A stretch of DNA of 64,000 nucleotides from Anaerobacterium chartisolvens (GCF_003337415.1 NZ_QPJT01000019.1:25688-89687); one strand, 5' to 3'; positions 9,483 through 17,679 are shown, counted from the stretch's first letter. Numbers and translations: made by a program. The notes: generated from the sequence alone by a model not told the origin.

Positions 9483-9595
9483 AAAAAAACCATGAAACAA
9501 TTTTAATGAAATTGTCCCATGGATCATAAGTCCACTGCCTCATAATGAAGCCCGGCTGAATATACCAAGTATGAAGTATGCCGCCTGCTCAATTT
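9483..9595 (-). promoter_or_regulatory. Candidate NiCo (czcD) riboswitch with intrinsic terminator, controlling the CDF gene
   Basis: Read on the minus strand, the leader carries in order GAGCAGGCGG, TTCAGCCGGGC and GAGGCAGTGGAC, then GATCC that runs into a terminator hairpin (arms 9490-9499/9511-9522 region) followed by seven U. The conserved CAGGC / CAGCCGGGC / GGCAGTGG segments resemble, from memory, the NiCo (czcD) class that controls CDF exporters in clostridia. The aptamer's 3' end overlaps the start of the terminator stem, as expected for a metal-induced ON switch. Some later work proposes iron as ligand. Match made by eye only. Confidence 0.7.
9490..9522 (-). terminator. Riboswitch-linked intrinsic terminator
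   Basis: Minus-strand hairpin CCATGggACAAT ... ATTGTttCATGG followed by a run of seven T, located between the aptamer and the CDF start codon. Confidence 0.8.
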
Positions 9596-9600
9596 CTTTA

Positions 9601-9629
9601 ATTATAATTCAAAACCTAAATGTTGTCAA
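9601..9629 (-). promoter_or_regulatory. Consensus sigma-A promoter of the CDF transcript
   Basis: On the minus strand TTGACA (9624-9629) and TATAAT (9601-9606) are both perfect consensus and separated by exactly 17 bases. Transcription would start near 9594, directly at the candidate riboswitch. Confidence 0.85.
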
Positions 9630-9821
9630 AGTCTTTTTACCATATAAATAAAGCATATGTTTTATTTATATGAAAAGATTCCGTTAAAAGTTCTAAAAGC
9701 ATATAATTATGGATGCATATATGGAAAAATATTTTTTCTATATAAATATATTAAGTCTTACTTTTTATTTATAAAATAAGTGCAAAATCGCAAATAAATA
9801 ACTTAAAAATGTATTTATTTA

Positions 9822-9850
9822 TTGACAATTAATTTCTAAAATTATACTAT
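9822..9850 (+). promoter_or_regulatory. Probable promoter of the chagasin-repeat/radical SAM cassette
   Basis: TTGACA (9822-9827), 17-base spacer, TACTAT (9845-9850). The predicted start near 9857 gives a leader of about 200 AT-rich bases before the gene at 10062. I see no known riboswitch in that leader. The rest of the 9630-10061 gap holds nothing else I can name. Confidence 0.55.
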
Positions 9851-10061
9851 TATATTAATGCATAACCTTAATTGAACATAGATATATGATTTGAATGTAT
9901 TTTTATATAAGTCATTAAAAGTGTCTTTTGTAGAAAGATTTATATATAAATACAAAATGTAATATTTGCATATTTATAGAAATAAAGAATAATATTATAT
10001 ATGGAATAATTTAAAAACAAAAGTACGGGTTTTGCAAATAATTTTTAGGAGGTTTATAAAA

Positions 10062-10616
10062 ATGAGTAATGAAAAAGTTGAAACATGTGGTATCAGCGTG
10101 CTGGAAGGACATGTTTTCAAGGTTGTCCTTGACACACAGGTGGGATCAACAGGGTACAGTTGGGCTCTTGCGCATATGCCCGACAGTGTAAATTTGCTGG
10201 AGATAACATATGAAAGCTCGCATTCAACTATATGCGGAAGCAAAGAGAGCCAGATTTTTACTTTCAGTGCGCTGAAGGCAGACAAGGACACTTTGAAATT
10301 CAATCTTGTAAGGCCATGGGAGCCGCAAGTTATTGCCGATACCAAGGTGTTTCCGCTAAAAATCGAGGAGCCGGGGGATAGTGGAGATAACGAGCTTTTA
10401 GACATTATGGGAAAAGGCCAGTTTGCAGATATAAACTCATGTGCAGGCTCATGGGATGCCCCCATAACTGTGTTGTATATGGCCCCTGCAGCAGTAAAAT
10501 ATATGGCTCCTACGGCAGTAAAGTATATGGCTCCTATAACGGTAAAGTATATGGCACCCCCAGTAGTAAAATATATGGCTCCCATAGATCCGGGCGAAAT
10601 CAAGAACAAGGAGTAA
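10062..10616 (+). CDS. Chagasin-like (I42) domain protein with C-terminal VKYMAP repeats; putative RiPP-type precursor
   Basis: The 184-residue protein has two parts. Residues about 5-105 resemble the chagasin family of cysteine-protease inhibitors (I42): GSTGYSW matches the NPTTG-type loop and NLVRPWEP the RPW loop. After a linker (about 106-136) come five octapeptide repeats of the form V(K/L)YMAPxx (residues about 137-176) and a charged end DPGEIKNKE. There is no signal peptide, which is unusual for a protease inhibitor. The ATG at 10062 follows TAGGAGG. A radical SAM/SPASM enzyme is the next gene on the strand. I infer that the chagasin part may act as a recognition domain and the repeats as the modified core. 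It could alternatively be a plain inhibitor with a structural tail. Confidence 0.75.
   Translation: MSNEKVETCGISVLEGHVFKVVLDTQVGSTGYSWALAHMPDSVNLLEITYESSHSTICGSKESQIFTFSALKADKDTLKFNLVRPWEPQVIADTKVFPLKIEEPGDSGDNELLDIMGKGQFADINSCAGSWDAPITVLYMAPAAVKYMAPTAVKYMAPITVKYMAPPVVKYMAPIDPGEIKNKE
10470..10589 (+). repeat. Five in-frame 24-bp repeats encoding V(K/L)YMAPxx
   Basis: Units start at 10470, 10494, 10518, 10542 and 10566. Y-M-A-P is invariant in all five; positions 7-8 vary (AA, TA, IT, PV, ID). Synonymous changes (AAA/AAG, GCC/GCT/GCA, CCT/CCC) show that the peptide, not just the DNA, is conserved. Confidence 0.95.
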
Positions 10617-10776
10617 AAGTAAGCCTTTGGCAAAAGGCGGCATAAGCTTCGTGGATTTACCCTGGGAATGATTTGTATGAATTGTTCCCGGGGATTTATA
10701 AATTTTGGACCGTTCTTTAAAACGACCGCGTTTTTTAGGACAAAGTGCCTTAAGCGCGGTATAACGTACTACATAC

Positions 10777-12315
10777 ATGGGGGTGTATAAATTGGAATTT
10801 AAGCCTTTGGCTGCGGTATGGGAAATTACAATGGGATGTAATATGAGGTGTAAGCACTGCGGCTCTGCCTGTAAAACGGCTCAAAAGGGTGAGCTGTCTA
10901 CGCGAGAGGCCTTAAAGCTATGTGACGAGCTTGCTGAGCTTGGGTTAAAATGGGTTACTGTCTCAGGGGGAGAGGCTCTTACCAGAAATGATTGGCATGT
11001 TATTGCGGGAAGGTTATCCCAAAATGGCGTAACTCCTCAGCTTATAACCAATGCATGGCTTGTGGACAGTGAAATCGTGGAGCTTGCGGAGAGAGCGGGA
11101 ATTGGAACCTTTGCGATAAGCCTTGACGGCATAAAGGAGACTCACGATTTCATGAGGATGGAGGGCTCCTTCAAAAGGGTGATGAAGGGTTTTGAGCTTC
11201 TCAAGGGAACAAGCCTTGTTCCGGCTGCCATAACGACGGTGACAAATACAAACGTCAAACAGCTTGAGCAAATGAAGGAAATTTTGCTGGAAAAGGGTGT
11301 AAAGCTGTGGCAGATACAGATTGGCTTGCCCATGGGCAATTTTGCGGAAAACAAGTCTCTTTTGCTTGAGCCGGAATATGTGGACACAATTATAGATTTT
11401 GCTTACGATATGCTGTCGGAGGATAAGATAGATATGTTCCTTGCCGACTGCATAGGCTACTACAACCTGAAGGAAATTGCGGTGAGAAGCAAGACCTTTT
11501 CAGCAGAGAATACGCATTGGCAGGGCTGCACGGCAGGAAAGCAAAGCATGGGGATTCTTCATAACGGAGATATCTTAGGGTGTACCTCAATAAGGGACAG
11601 GAAATTTATAGAGGGTAATATAAGGTACAGATCCCTTAAGGAAATATGGAATGATGAAAACAGCTTCAGATGGAGCAGGGGACTATCGAAGGAAAAACTG
11701 TCGGGGCTGTGTAAAAAATGCGGGTATGGAGATCTGTGCCTTGGAGGATGTCCAAATACAAGGCTTACAATAAATGATGATATTTATTCGGAAAACCATT
11801 ATTGCTCATACAATCAGGCTATGCGTAAAACCGGGGAAAGAATTTCACGGATAAATGATTCCTCGAAGCTCTTTCATATGGGTAAAAGGCTTATTGAAAG
11901 GGAGGAATACCAGATAGCGGAAATGGTTATGGCTAAGGCTGTCTCTATGGAGCCGCAGAATATAGATTTCTTGAACAACTATGGCTTTGTAAGCTATATG
12001 CTGCAGAATTATAATGATGCATATGACGCAAACAGAAGGGCTTTAGAAATTAACAGAGGCAATATATATGCAAACAAGGGTATGGGACTGACTCTTGTCA
12101 AGCTGGGGAGGCTGGAGGACGGAATTGGCTTTCTGAAAAGATCCGCCGCTCTTACCACCACTGATTATATGGTTCCGTATTATGATCTGGCTTTAACCCT
12201 CATTCAAAACAACAGAAGCAGGGAGGCGGAGGAAATAATTGAAGAGGGCAAAAGAAAGTCTCCTGATTTTGTTCCTATGAGTGAAGCACTGTATGGCATA
12301 ATGGCACAGACTTAG
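10777..12315 (+). CDS. Radical SAM / SPASM peptide-maturase-like enzyme with C-terminal TPR
   Basis: The 512-residue protein has the SAM-binding cluster motif C-x3-C-x2-C (GCNMRCKHC, residues 20-28), a radical SAM barrel to about residue 210, a SPASM-type auxiliary cluster region (GCTAG near 251, GCTSIRD near 268, CKKCGYGDLCLGGCP near 312-326) and about 150 residues of TPR-like helices from about 365. SPASM enzymes modify ribosomal peptides or enzymes by radical chemistry; the TPR could hold the substrate. It lies 160 bases after the repeat protein, its presumed partner. A hairpin (CCCTGGGAA ... TTCCCGGGG, about 10660-10695) sits between them. The ATG has no clear ribosome site; the TTG at 10792, preceded by GGGGGTG, may be the true start. 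Confidence 0.85.
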   Translation: MGVYKLEFKPLAAVWEITMGCNMRCKHCGSACKTAQKGELSTREALKLCDELAELGLKWVTVSGGEALTRNDWHVIAGRLSQNGVTPQLITNAWLVDSEIVELAERAGIGTFAISLDGIKETHDFMRMEGSFKRVMKGFELLKGTSLVPAAITTVTNTNVKQLEQMKEILLEKGVKLWQIQIGLPMGNFAENKSLLLEPEYVDTIIDFAYDMLSEDKIDMFLADCIGYYNLKEIAVRSKTFSAENTHWQGCTAGKQSMGILHNGDILGCTSIRDRKFIEGNIRYRSLKEIWNDENSFRWSRGLSKEKLSGLCKKCGYGDLCLGGCPNTRLTINDDIYSENHYCSYNQAMRKTGERISRINDSSKLFHMGKRLIEREEYQIAEMVMAKAVSMEPQNIDFLNNYGFVSYMLQNYNDAYDANRRALEINRGNIYANKGMGLTLVKLGRLEDGIGFLKRSAALTTTDYMVPYYDLALTLIQNNRSREAEEIIEEGKRKSPDFVPMSEALYGIMAQT

Positions 12316-12322
12316 AGGAAAG

Positions 12323-12380
12323 GGGGACATTCCTCAATTATTCTGCAAAGGAATTTGCTGATTTTTTGAGGAATGTCCCC
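12323..12380. repeat. REP-like palindrome, GGGGACATTCC type, copy 1
   Basis: Arms GGGGACATTCCTCAA and TTGAGGAATGTCCCC are perfect 15-base inverted repeats; a second hairpin GCAAAGGAATTTGC lies in the loop. Related copies at 15205 and 21181. It sits between two convergent genes. Confidence 0.85.
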
Positions 12381-12390
12381 ATCTATTAAC

Positions 12391-13134
12391 CTATTCCCAC
12401 TTGAAAAATCTGAGAGAAATAGCTATACATATTACTGCAATTGCAATCATCAAGATTATCTGGATGAAAACGCTATCTATTGGCAGACCAAGTGAAGCGG
12501 CTTTGAGAAGTTTTATTCCTTGTGTCAACGGCAATATATCTGCTATTTTTTGAAGTGCAACTGGCATAACTTCATAGGGCAGGGTAGCACCCGAAAAAAT
12601 AAGCATAGGAAAATACAGCAGACTGGCAGCGGCACTGGCTATTTTCATGTTTGCCGCAATTCCTCCCACCAATAACCCAATACTGAACATTGATAGCATA
12701 ATCAGAAAGTATGCTCCCAAGAACTGAAGCCATGAGCCGTGTAACCGGTAGTTAAAAAATATCGCACCTGCCATGTAAACAAGTATAAGTGAAACAATTG
12801 AATAAAGTGCGTAAATTACAACCTGTACCGCTAAGATAAGAGCGGGGCTGGTAGGCGTTACCTTGAAACGCTTTAATATTTTTCTGCTTCTATAATCAGA
12901 TATGACTAAAGGAAGCCCCATCACGCCTCCGGCACAAATAGCAATGGTTGATACCGCACCGAAAGATTGCTCTAAAAAGGTATACCCTGCGCCGACGAAA
13001 GCGGGCTTATTTCCGAACACTGCTCCTAAGATAATGATGACGGCAACAGGCATACAGATAGCAAAAATAAACATATCCATCCCGCGAAGGGATAACCTGA
13101 TTTCTGTTTTAAGTAAGGCTCTAAACGCATTCAT
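12391..13134 (-). CDS. ABC-2 type transporter permease
   Basis: The 247-residue protein has six hydrophobic helices with the ABC-2 layout: a short cytoplasmic start (MNAFRALLKTEIRLSLRG), then membrane segments from about residue 20 to the end. It would form the membrane channel of an exporter with the ATPase encoded just upstream, whose end it overlaps by 14 bases. The MerR-type regulator upstream suggests drug or peptide efflux. The substrate cannot be read from sequence. Confidence 0.88.
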   Translation of the reverse strand: MNAFRALLKTEIRLSLRGMDMFIFAICMPVAVIIILGAVFGNKPAFVGAGYTFLEQSFGAVSTIAICAGGVMGLPLVISDYRSRKILKRFKVTPTSPALILAVQVVIYALYSIVSLILVYMAGAIFFNYRLHGSWLQFLGAYFLIMLSMFSIGLLVGGIAANMKIASAAASLLYFPMLIFSGATLPYEVMPVALQKIADILPLTQGIKLLKAASLGLPIDSVFIQIILMIAIAVICIAISLRFFKWE

Positions 13135-13852
13135 TTTCTACCTCCTCGTCTGTGTACCAAAGATACGCGTCCTCAAATTTTTCATAAGGACTGGCTGCAA
13201 TTGCTTCTTGTACTGTTCCGTAAAAAATGCTTTCTCCTTTTTTCAGAATCATGATTTTGTCGCAAAGAGCTTCCACCTCATCCATGAAATGAGAGGTCAA
13301 TAGAATGGTAATTCCTTTGGTTTTTAATTCAGAAAGGCTTTTCCACACATCCCGTCGCGCTCTGGCATCCAAGCCGGTGGTTAACTCGTCCAAGAATACG
13401 ACTTCGGGATTTGGAATGAGTGCTAACACAATGGAAAGCCGCTGCTTTTGGCCTCCCGAAAGATCACTTACCAAGCTTTTTGGCTTGTCGGAAAGCCCAA
13501 ATTGTTTTAGAAGAGTGCCATAATCGAGAGAGGCTTTGTAAAGCGAGGCGGTGACCTCACAAAGTTCAGCGACCCGTATTTTGTCTTGATAGTTAGCTTC
13601 CTGAAATTGAACTCCAATCCTCTCAAACAATTTTTTTCGCTCTTTTTGAGGATTCATTTCTAAAATGGATACTGTTCCGCTATCTTGTTTCTTCGTACCT
13701 AAAACACATTCAATTGTGGTGCTTTTACCCGCACCATTTGCGCCCAATAAGCCAAACACTTCTCCTCGGCAAATTGAAATATTGACATTGTCTACTGCTT
13801 TGAGATGGTTGTAAGACTTGCAGAGTTTTTTTACTTCAATCGTTGTTTTCAT
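13121..13852 (-). CDS. ABC transporter ATP-binding protein (exporter type)
   Basis: The 243-residue ATPase has Walker A GANGAGKST, signature LSGGQKQR and Walker B VVFLDE followed by LTTGLD. It powers the ABC-2 permease downstream. The ATG at 13852 has GGAGGG upstream; the longest frame would add 16 residues without a ribosome site. It follows the MerR gene by 62 bases on the same strand, so the three genes form a regulator-ATPase-permease unit. Confidence 0.92.
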   Translation of the reverse strand: MKTTIEVKKLCKSYNHLKAVDNVNISICRGEVFGLLGANGAGKSTTIECVLGTKKQDSGTVSILEMNPQKERKKLFERIGVQFQEANYQDKIRVAELCEVTASLYKASLDYGTLLKQFGLSDKPKSLVSDLSGGQKQRLSIVLALIPNPEVVFLDELTTGLDARARRDVWKSLSELKTKGITILLTSHFMDEVEALCDKIMILKKGESIFYGTVQEAIAASPYEKFEDAYLWYTDEEVENECV

Positions 13853-13892
13853 GCAATTTAATCCCTCCTGTCTTTCTTTGTATAAAAAGAAT

Positions 13893-13916
13893 AACACCAC
13901 AACAAAGTCTGGTGTT
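13893..13916 (-). terminator. Hairpin between merR and ABC genes (attenuator or terminator)
   Basis: Minus-strand AACACCA (13910-13916) and TGGTGTT (13893-13899) form a perfect 7-bp stem over a 10-base loop, followed by ATTCTTTTTAT. It overlaps the MerR stop codon and precedes the ATPase ribosome site. Confidence 0.55.
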
Positions 13917-14676
13917 AAAGTGTAGGGTTTGCGTGAAATTGTTTTTTCATTTTTTCGAGATGAGTGAGCATAACTTTTGCGTTTTGTTCAGCGTAATGCA
14001 AGGATGTAAGCAGCTTATCGCATACAGAAATAATATCGTCATTTTCCTTTGGAGTGTTAATCACTTGCCGAATATCTGCTTGGGGATTTTGGGATACGGT
14101 ATTCAGCATTCGTAAAATTGATGTAAGCGAATAATTTGCACAACGCAAGGAACGTATGATTTTCAACCGCCGGATATCTTCACTGGTATAAACACGATAG
14201 CCGTTTTGTTTTCGCTTTACTGCAAGCAAGCCGTTCATTTCCCAATTTCTTAAAGCGTCTATTGAGATTTGTAAGTAATCGGCCGCTTCTTTTCTGGTTA
14301 AAAACGTAGAGCCTATTTCGTGACTGTCACCTGATAACAACCTTTCGGTAATTGCTATGGCTTCTTCCGCGTTTTTTTGCTCATTTCTAATATGTTGCAG
14401 GTAACATTCCGTCAAACAAATTGCCATGCTAAAATTCCCAAGCGCAGAGGTCTTAATAATAGCAATTGCTTGCTTTCTCAGTCCATTTTGCAGGACTTCA
14501 ACCTTTAGAGCAATTCTTGCAAATTTAATCTGCTCCATATGAAAATCCGTAAAGACACGATAACCATTTTCCTTACGCTCTGGCTTAGGAATCAGTTCAA
14601 GTTTTTCATAAAGCCGCACTGTATTAGGATGGATCCCAATATAATGTGCAATTTCAGAGGTCTTGTAGGTATTCAT
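13915..14676 (-). CDS. MerR-family regulator with two HTH domains
   Basis: The protein carries two MerR-type winged-helix modules. The first (KTSEIAHYIGIHPNTVRLYE, then NGYRVFTDFHMEQIKF) is N-terminal; the second (KEAADYLQISIDALRNWE, then NGYRVYTSEDIRRLKII) lies at about residue 110-175, followed by a helical tail. MerR regulators bend promoter DNA on ligand binding; this one probably controls the adjacent ABC exporter and itself. No ligand domain of the TipA or BmrR kind is seen. The start is uncertain: three in-frame ATGs lie at 14688, 14685 and 14676, with AAAGGA directly before the first. The duplicated HTH is unusual. Confidence 0.82.
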   Translation of the reverse strand: MNTYKTSEIAHYIGIHPNTVRLYEKLELIPKPERKENGYRVFTDFHMEQIKFARIALKVEVLQNGLRKQAIAIIKTSALGNFSMAICLTECYLQHIRNEQKNAEEAIAITERLLSGDSHEIGSTFLTRKEAADYLQISIDALRNWEMNGLLAVKRKQNGYRVYTSEDIRRLKIIRSLRCANYSLTSILRMLNTVSQNPQADIRQVINTPKENDDIISVCDKLLTSLHYAEQNAKVMLTHLEKMKKQFHANPTL

Positions 14677-14729
14677 ATTAACCATCATTCCTTTCACTGA
14701 AGGCATGAAGGCATGGGGACATGCCGGTT

Positions 14730-15095
14730 TTAACGGATATTCTCCACTATTTGCAGTCTCATACCGTTTGGATCTTGGATGAAGAAGTATCTTATATGAG
14801 GATTAGGCTGGAACGGTCCGCCATCAATGTTAATACCTTTTTCCCTGATATAACCAAGTGTTTTATCAAGCGACTCGACCTCGAACCCCCAAGATATGTC
14901 ATTGCCGACGTTTATATCCCTGTCGCTGCCATCACAAATGAGCTCTATTTTAGTTTCCCCGCTGGCTAAAAATGCAATCTCCATGCCGGGACCGGCGGTA
15001 AACCTCTCAACTACCTTAAGTCCTACAATGTCGCTATAAAACCGAATTGAATCGTCTAAGTTTTTAGTTCTTAATGTACTCCAGCAGAATTTCAT
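14730..15095 (-). CDS. VOC (glyoxalase/bleomycin-resistance) family protein
   Basis: The 121-residue protein has the paired beta-alpha-beta-beta-beta layout of the vicinal-oxygen-chelate fold: N-terminal STLRTKNLDDSIRFYSDIVG and C-terminal FIQDPNGMRLQIVE, the latter with the usual metal-site glutamate. Family members are lyases, dioxygenases or antibiotic-binding proteins, so the exact reaction is not assigned. AGGAGG precedes the ATG at 15095; the longer frame lacks one. It lies 53 bases upstream of the MerR gene on the same strand, consistent with a small resistance or detoxification operon. Confidence 0.85.
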   Translation of the reverse strand: MKFCWSTLRTKNLDDSIRFYSDIVGLKVVERFTAGPGMEIAFLASGETKIELICDGSDRDINVGNDISWGFEVESLDKTLGYIREKGINIDGGPFQPNPHIRYFFIQDPNGMRLQIVENIR

Positions 15096-15204
15096 AAAAT
15101 ACCTCCTAGCATTCTTTAGTTTTAAGCATTGCACATTGTAATATACTATTTTCTACACTTTAACACAGCGTACACGTTTTGAAAAGGAGGGAACAAAAAA
15201 AGGA

Positions 15205-15261
15205 GGGGACATTCTTCAAAAATCCACAAAGGAATTTGCAGATTTTTTGAGGAATGTCCCC
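15205..15261. repeat. REP-like palindrome, GGGGACATTCC type, copy 2
   Basis: Arms GGGGACATTCTTCAAAAA and TTTTTTGAGGAATGTCCCC (one mismatch) with AAAGGAATTTGC in the loop; same design as the 12323 copy. Confidence 0.85.
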
Positions 15262-15271
15262 GGAGAAAAAG

Positions 15272-16114
15272 CTACCTTCCCTGCTTATAAACAATTGTAA
15301 CCTTATCGCTTATAAAATCATACGGCGCAACGGCTTTTCCGCCATTCCTGTCCAAATCCAGGCCTTTTTCAATGAAGCATCTCCATACGTACTGAGAGCA
15401 ATAAAACTTATCGGTTCTGGTTTTGTCCAAAAAATTAAAGTTAAAAGGCAGTCCCAGCTTTGAATGTCCATATTCAATAGCACCTTTAATTGTACCTTCA
15501 TTAGTCTTCGGACGCAATACGAGGATTTTTTTGTACCTGGTCTTCCAGTCATTTTCTGCGTTTTGAATACCGCCCGGCATTACTTCAAGAACCTTTTGCG
15601 GATCTTTATCTACCATAGCCGCGTGGCTGGTGAGCGAGCCCATTTTAATTGCCTCTATGTCGGGATTATCAGGATCAACTGCTGCAATTAGTATGTCCCC
15701 GGGTTTTCCGACATACCTTCCGGGAGAATTGTATAGATCCATATCCTTTTCTACTTTCAGGTTATCCCAATTTTTCTCTATATCTATTTGGAATTTTAAA
15801 GTATCAATTAATTCCTCTGCTACTTCCCGTGTAGTCTTCGGGGACTTCAAGACATCCGCCAATTCCTTTACTGCCTTGTAAGTAGTTGTCGGGGACTTTA
15901 AAATATCCGACAATCCCTTTACAATTTCATAAGCCTCTATTGGGGATTTTAAAGACTTCTTTAAGTCATTAATAATACTTTGCATGTTCCGCGCTGTTAT
16001 ATAATCCGACCCCAAAAAGTCCCCGGATAGGGAAGCCGCGCTGACATTTAAACAACTCAGATTAACAGATATTAATACTGCAAGAATTAAGGATGCAACC
16101 AAATTTTTTTTCAT
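15272..16114 (-). CDS. Secreted permuted papain-like (YiiX/NlpC-P60-type) protein with helical repeats
   Basis: The 280-residue protein begins with a signal peptide (MKKNLVASLILAVLISVNLS..., cut probably after VSA). Residues about 40-115 contain three to four imperfect repeats around DxLKSPxTTxxxVKEL. The C-terminal half resembles YiiX/DUF830 papain-like enzymes: GKPGDILIA, then a histidine in LTSHAAMV and a cysteine in FYCSQYVW as likely catalytic pair. Such enzymes cut amide bonds in peptidoglycan or lipids. AGGAGG lies before ATG 16114; the longer frame has no such site. Confidence 0.78.
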   Translation of the reverse strand: MKKNLVASLILAVLISVNLSCLNVSAASLSGDFLGSDYITARNMQSIINDLKKSLKSPIEAYEIVKGLSDILKSPTTTYKAVKELADVLKSPKTTREVAEELIDTLKFQIDIEKNWDNLKVEKDMDLYNSPGRYVGKPGDILIAAVDPDNPDIEAIKMGSLTSHAAMVDKDPQKVLEVMPGGIQNAENDWKTRYKKILVLRPKTNEGTIKGAIEYGHSKLGLPFNFNFLDKTRTDKFYCSQYVWRCFIEKGLDLDRNGGKAVAPYDFISDKVTIVYKQGR

Positions 16115-16283
16115 AACATAACCTCCTACAAAATAAATTATTTTACAGTAAAAGCAAAAATATACAATAAAGTTTATCATTAATTTACATTTTAAACCAT
16201 ATAAAGGAAAATGTAAATACAAAAATTAATTTTTTTATACATAATATGAAAAATTTTATAAACATTAAATAAAACAAATTTTC

Positions 16284-16312
16284 TTGACAATTTACTATAA
16301 ATGGATTAATAT
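16284..16312 (+). promoter_or_regulatory. Probable promoter of the GT1 gene
   Basis: TTGACA (16284-16289), 17-base spacer, TAATAT (16307-16312), about 90 bases before the glycosyltransferase ATG. Confidence 0.6.
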
Positions 16313-16401
16313 TTATTTATTTACAGAAAGCAAAATACAATTTAAGTATTAAATATCATAAAATTACATTAAGCTTAACTTTTATACGAGGAGGGATTAG
16401 A

Positions 16402-17604
16402 ATGTCAAAGGGGTTATTTATTAATTTGCCTTCGCACGGGCACATAAATCCCACATTAGGGGTAGTGAAAGAATTGATTGAAAGAGGAGAGGAGGTGACA
16501 TACTTACTGCCGGAACAGTTTAAAGAAAAGGTGGAGAATGTAGGAGCGAGGGTTAAAAGCTACAATTGCAGTCTAGGCATATACAAATTTGCCGATCCGG
16601 GTAAAATTAAGGACAATATATTAAATTATCTTAAAACCTTTGAGGCATTGGCGGAAATAGTACTAAACAGTGAAGAAAAATACGATTACATAGTTTATGA
16701 TCAGGTACTGGCTATGGCAGAGCTGTTTGGAAGGAAGCTGCACACACCTACGGTATGCTCAATCACTACCTTTGTTTTTGATGAAAATTTTATTAATAAC
16801 ATTAAAGAAGCCGCCATGATGTATTCAGATTTTGATAACAGGATAAGCTGCTTGCTTTCTGAGGATAATGAAATTATAACAATTGCAAACAGGCTGCGCA
16901 ACCAATACAATATAGAGCTTCCTCCCATTAAAGAGCTCATCGGGACAAAAGGTACAATAAGCGTTGTCTATACATCAAAATATTTTCAGCCTTTTTCAGA
17001 CCGGCTTGACGACACATATAAATTTGTAGGGCCGTCAATCGCGTATAGAAAAGAGCAAAGCAATTTATCGGATATAATTAACAAGGCAAACGGAAAGAGG
17101 AAGGTATATATATCCTTGGGAACAGTATACAATGACTCTGCCGAATTTTATAAAAAATGCTTTAAAGCTTTTGAAAGCCTTGATTATGAATTTATAATGT
17201 CTGTTGGAAAGGATACAAGCATTAAAGAGCTGGGGAGCATACCGAAAAACTTTTGCGTATACAATTATGTTCCTCAGCTTGAGGTGTTAAGCAAAGCAGA
17301 CGCATTTATATCCCATGCAGGTATGAACAGCACTAATGAAGCACTTTTCTTTGGAGTACCGACCATATTGGTGCCACAATCGGTAGACCAGCCGTTTGTA
17401 GCAGGCAGAGTAGCGGAATTAGGGGCAGGAATTGCGCTTGATAATGAAAGCATTACTCCGGAATTGCTCAGAGAGTCATTAGAAAAAATATTAAAAGACG
17501 ACTGTTACAAAAACAACATAAAAAAGATAAAGCAATCCTTAAGAGAAGCGGGAGGGTATAAAACGGCTGCAAACTACATACAAGGCATCACCAAAACAGC
17601 TTAA
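16402..17604 (+). CDS. GT1 glycosyltransferase (macrolide glycosyltransferase / YjiC type)
   Basis: The 400-residue GT-B enzyme has the acceptor-side start LPSHGHINPTLGVVKELIERG and the donor-binding signature SHAGMNSTNEALFFGVP ... VPQSVDQPFVAGRV near residues 305-335. Members transfer a sugar from a nucleotide donor to small hydrophobic acceptors such as macrolides, flavonoids or lipids, often for detoxification. GAGGAGGG precedes the ATG. It stands alone between a papain-like gene on the other strand and a REP-like repeat. The acceptor cannot be predicted. Confidence 0.88.
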   Translation: MSKGLFINLPSHGHINPTLGVVKELIERGEEVTYLLPEQFKEKVENVGARVKSYNCSLGIYKFADPGKIKDNILNYLKTFEALAEIVLNSEEKYDYIVYDQVLAMAELFGRKLHTPTVCSITTFVFDENFINNIKEAAMMYSDFDNRISCLLSEDNEIITIANRLRNQYNIELPPIKELIGTKGTISVVYTSKYFQPFSDRLDDTYKFVGPSIAYRKEQSNLSDIINKANGKRKVYISLGTVYNDSAEFYKKCFKAFESLDYEFIMSVGKDTSIKELGSIPKNFCVYNYVPQLEVLSKADAFISHAGMNSTNEALFFGVPTILVPQSVDQPFVAGRVAELGAGIALDNESITPELLRESLEKILKDDCYKNNIKKIKQSLREAGGYKTAANYIQGITKTA

Positions 17605-17614
17605 ACGGAACCAT

Positions 17615-17679
17615 GGGGACGGTTCTTATGCTTCCGTAGCGCAGCGTAGGACTGAAAGGAAAGCAGAAGAACCGTCCCC
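17615..17679. repeat. REP-like palindrome, GGGGACGGTTC type
   Basis: Perfect 13-base arms GGGGACGGTTCTT (17615-17627) and AAGAACCGTCCCC (17667-17679), extended by CAT/ATG outside. This GGGGACGGTTC core is typical of clostridial repeats linked to RAYT (REP-associated) transposases; no transposase is in the window. Confidence 0.85.

Noticed and set aside
10470..10589. Regular 24-bp repeats as a CRISPR-like array
   Set aside because: They are in-frame coding repeats without spacers, and all differences keep or nearly keep the peptide.
10439..10778. Additional open frames over the YMAP repeats on both strands
   Set aside because: They arise from the repeat periodicity; they lack ribosome sites and overlap the supported gene.
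12902..13303. Plus-strand 133-codon frame
   Set aside because: Shadow of the ABC permease and ATPase genes on the other strand; no ribosome site or domain.
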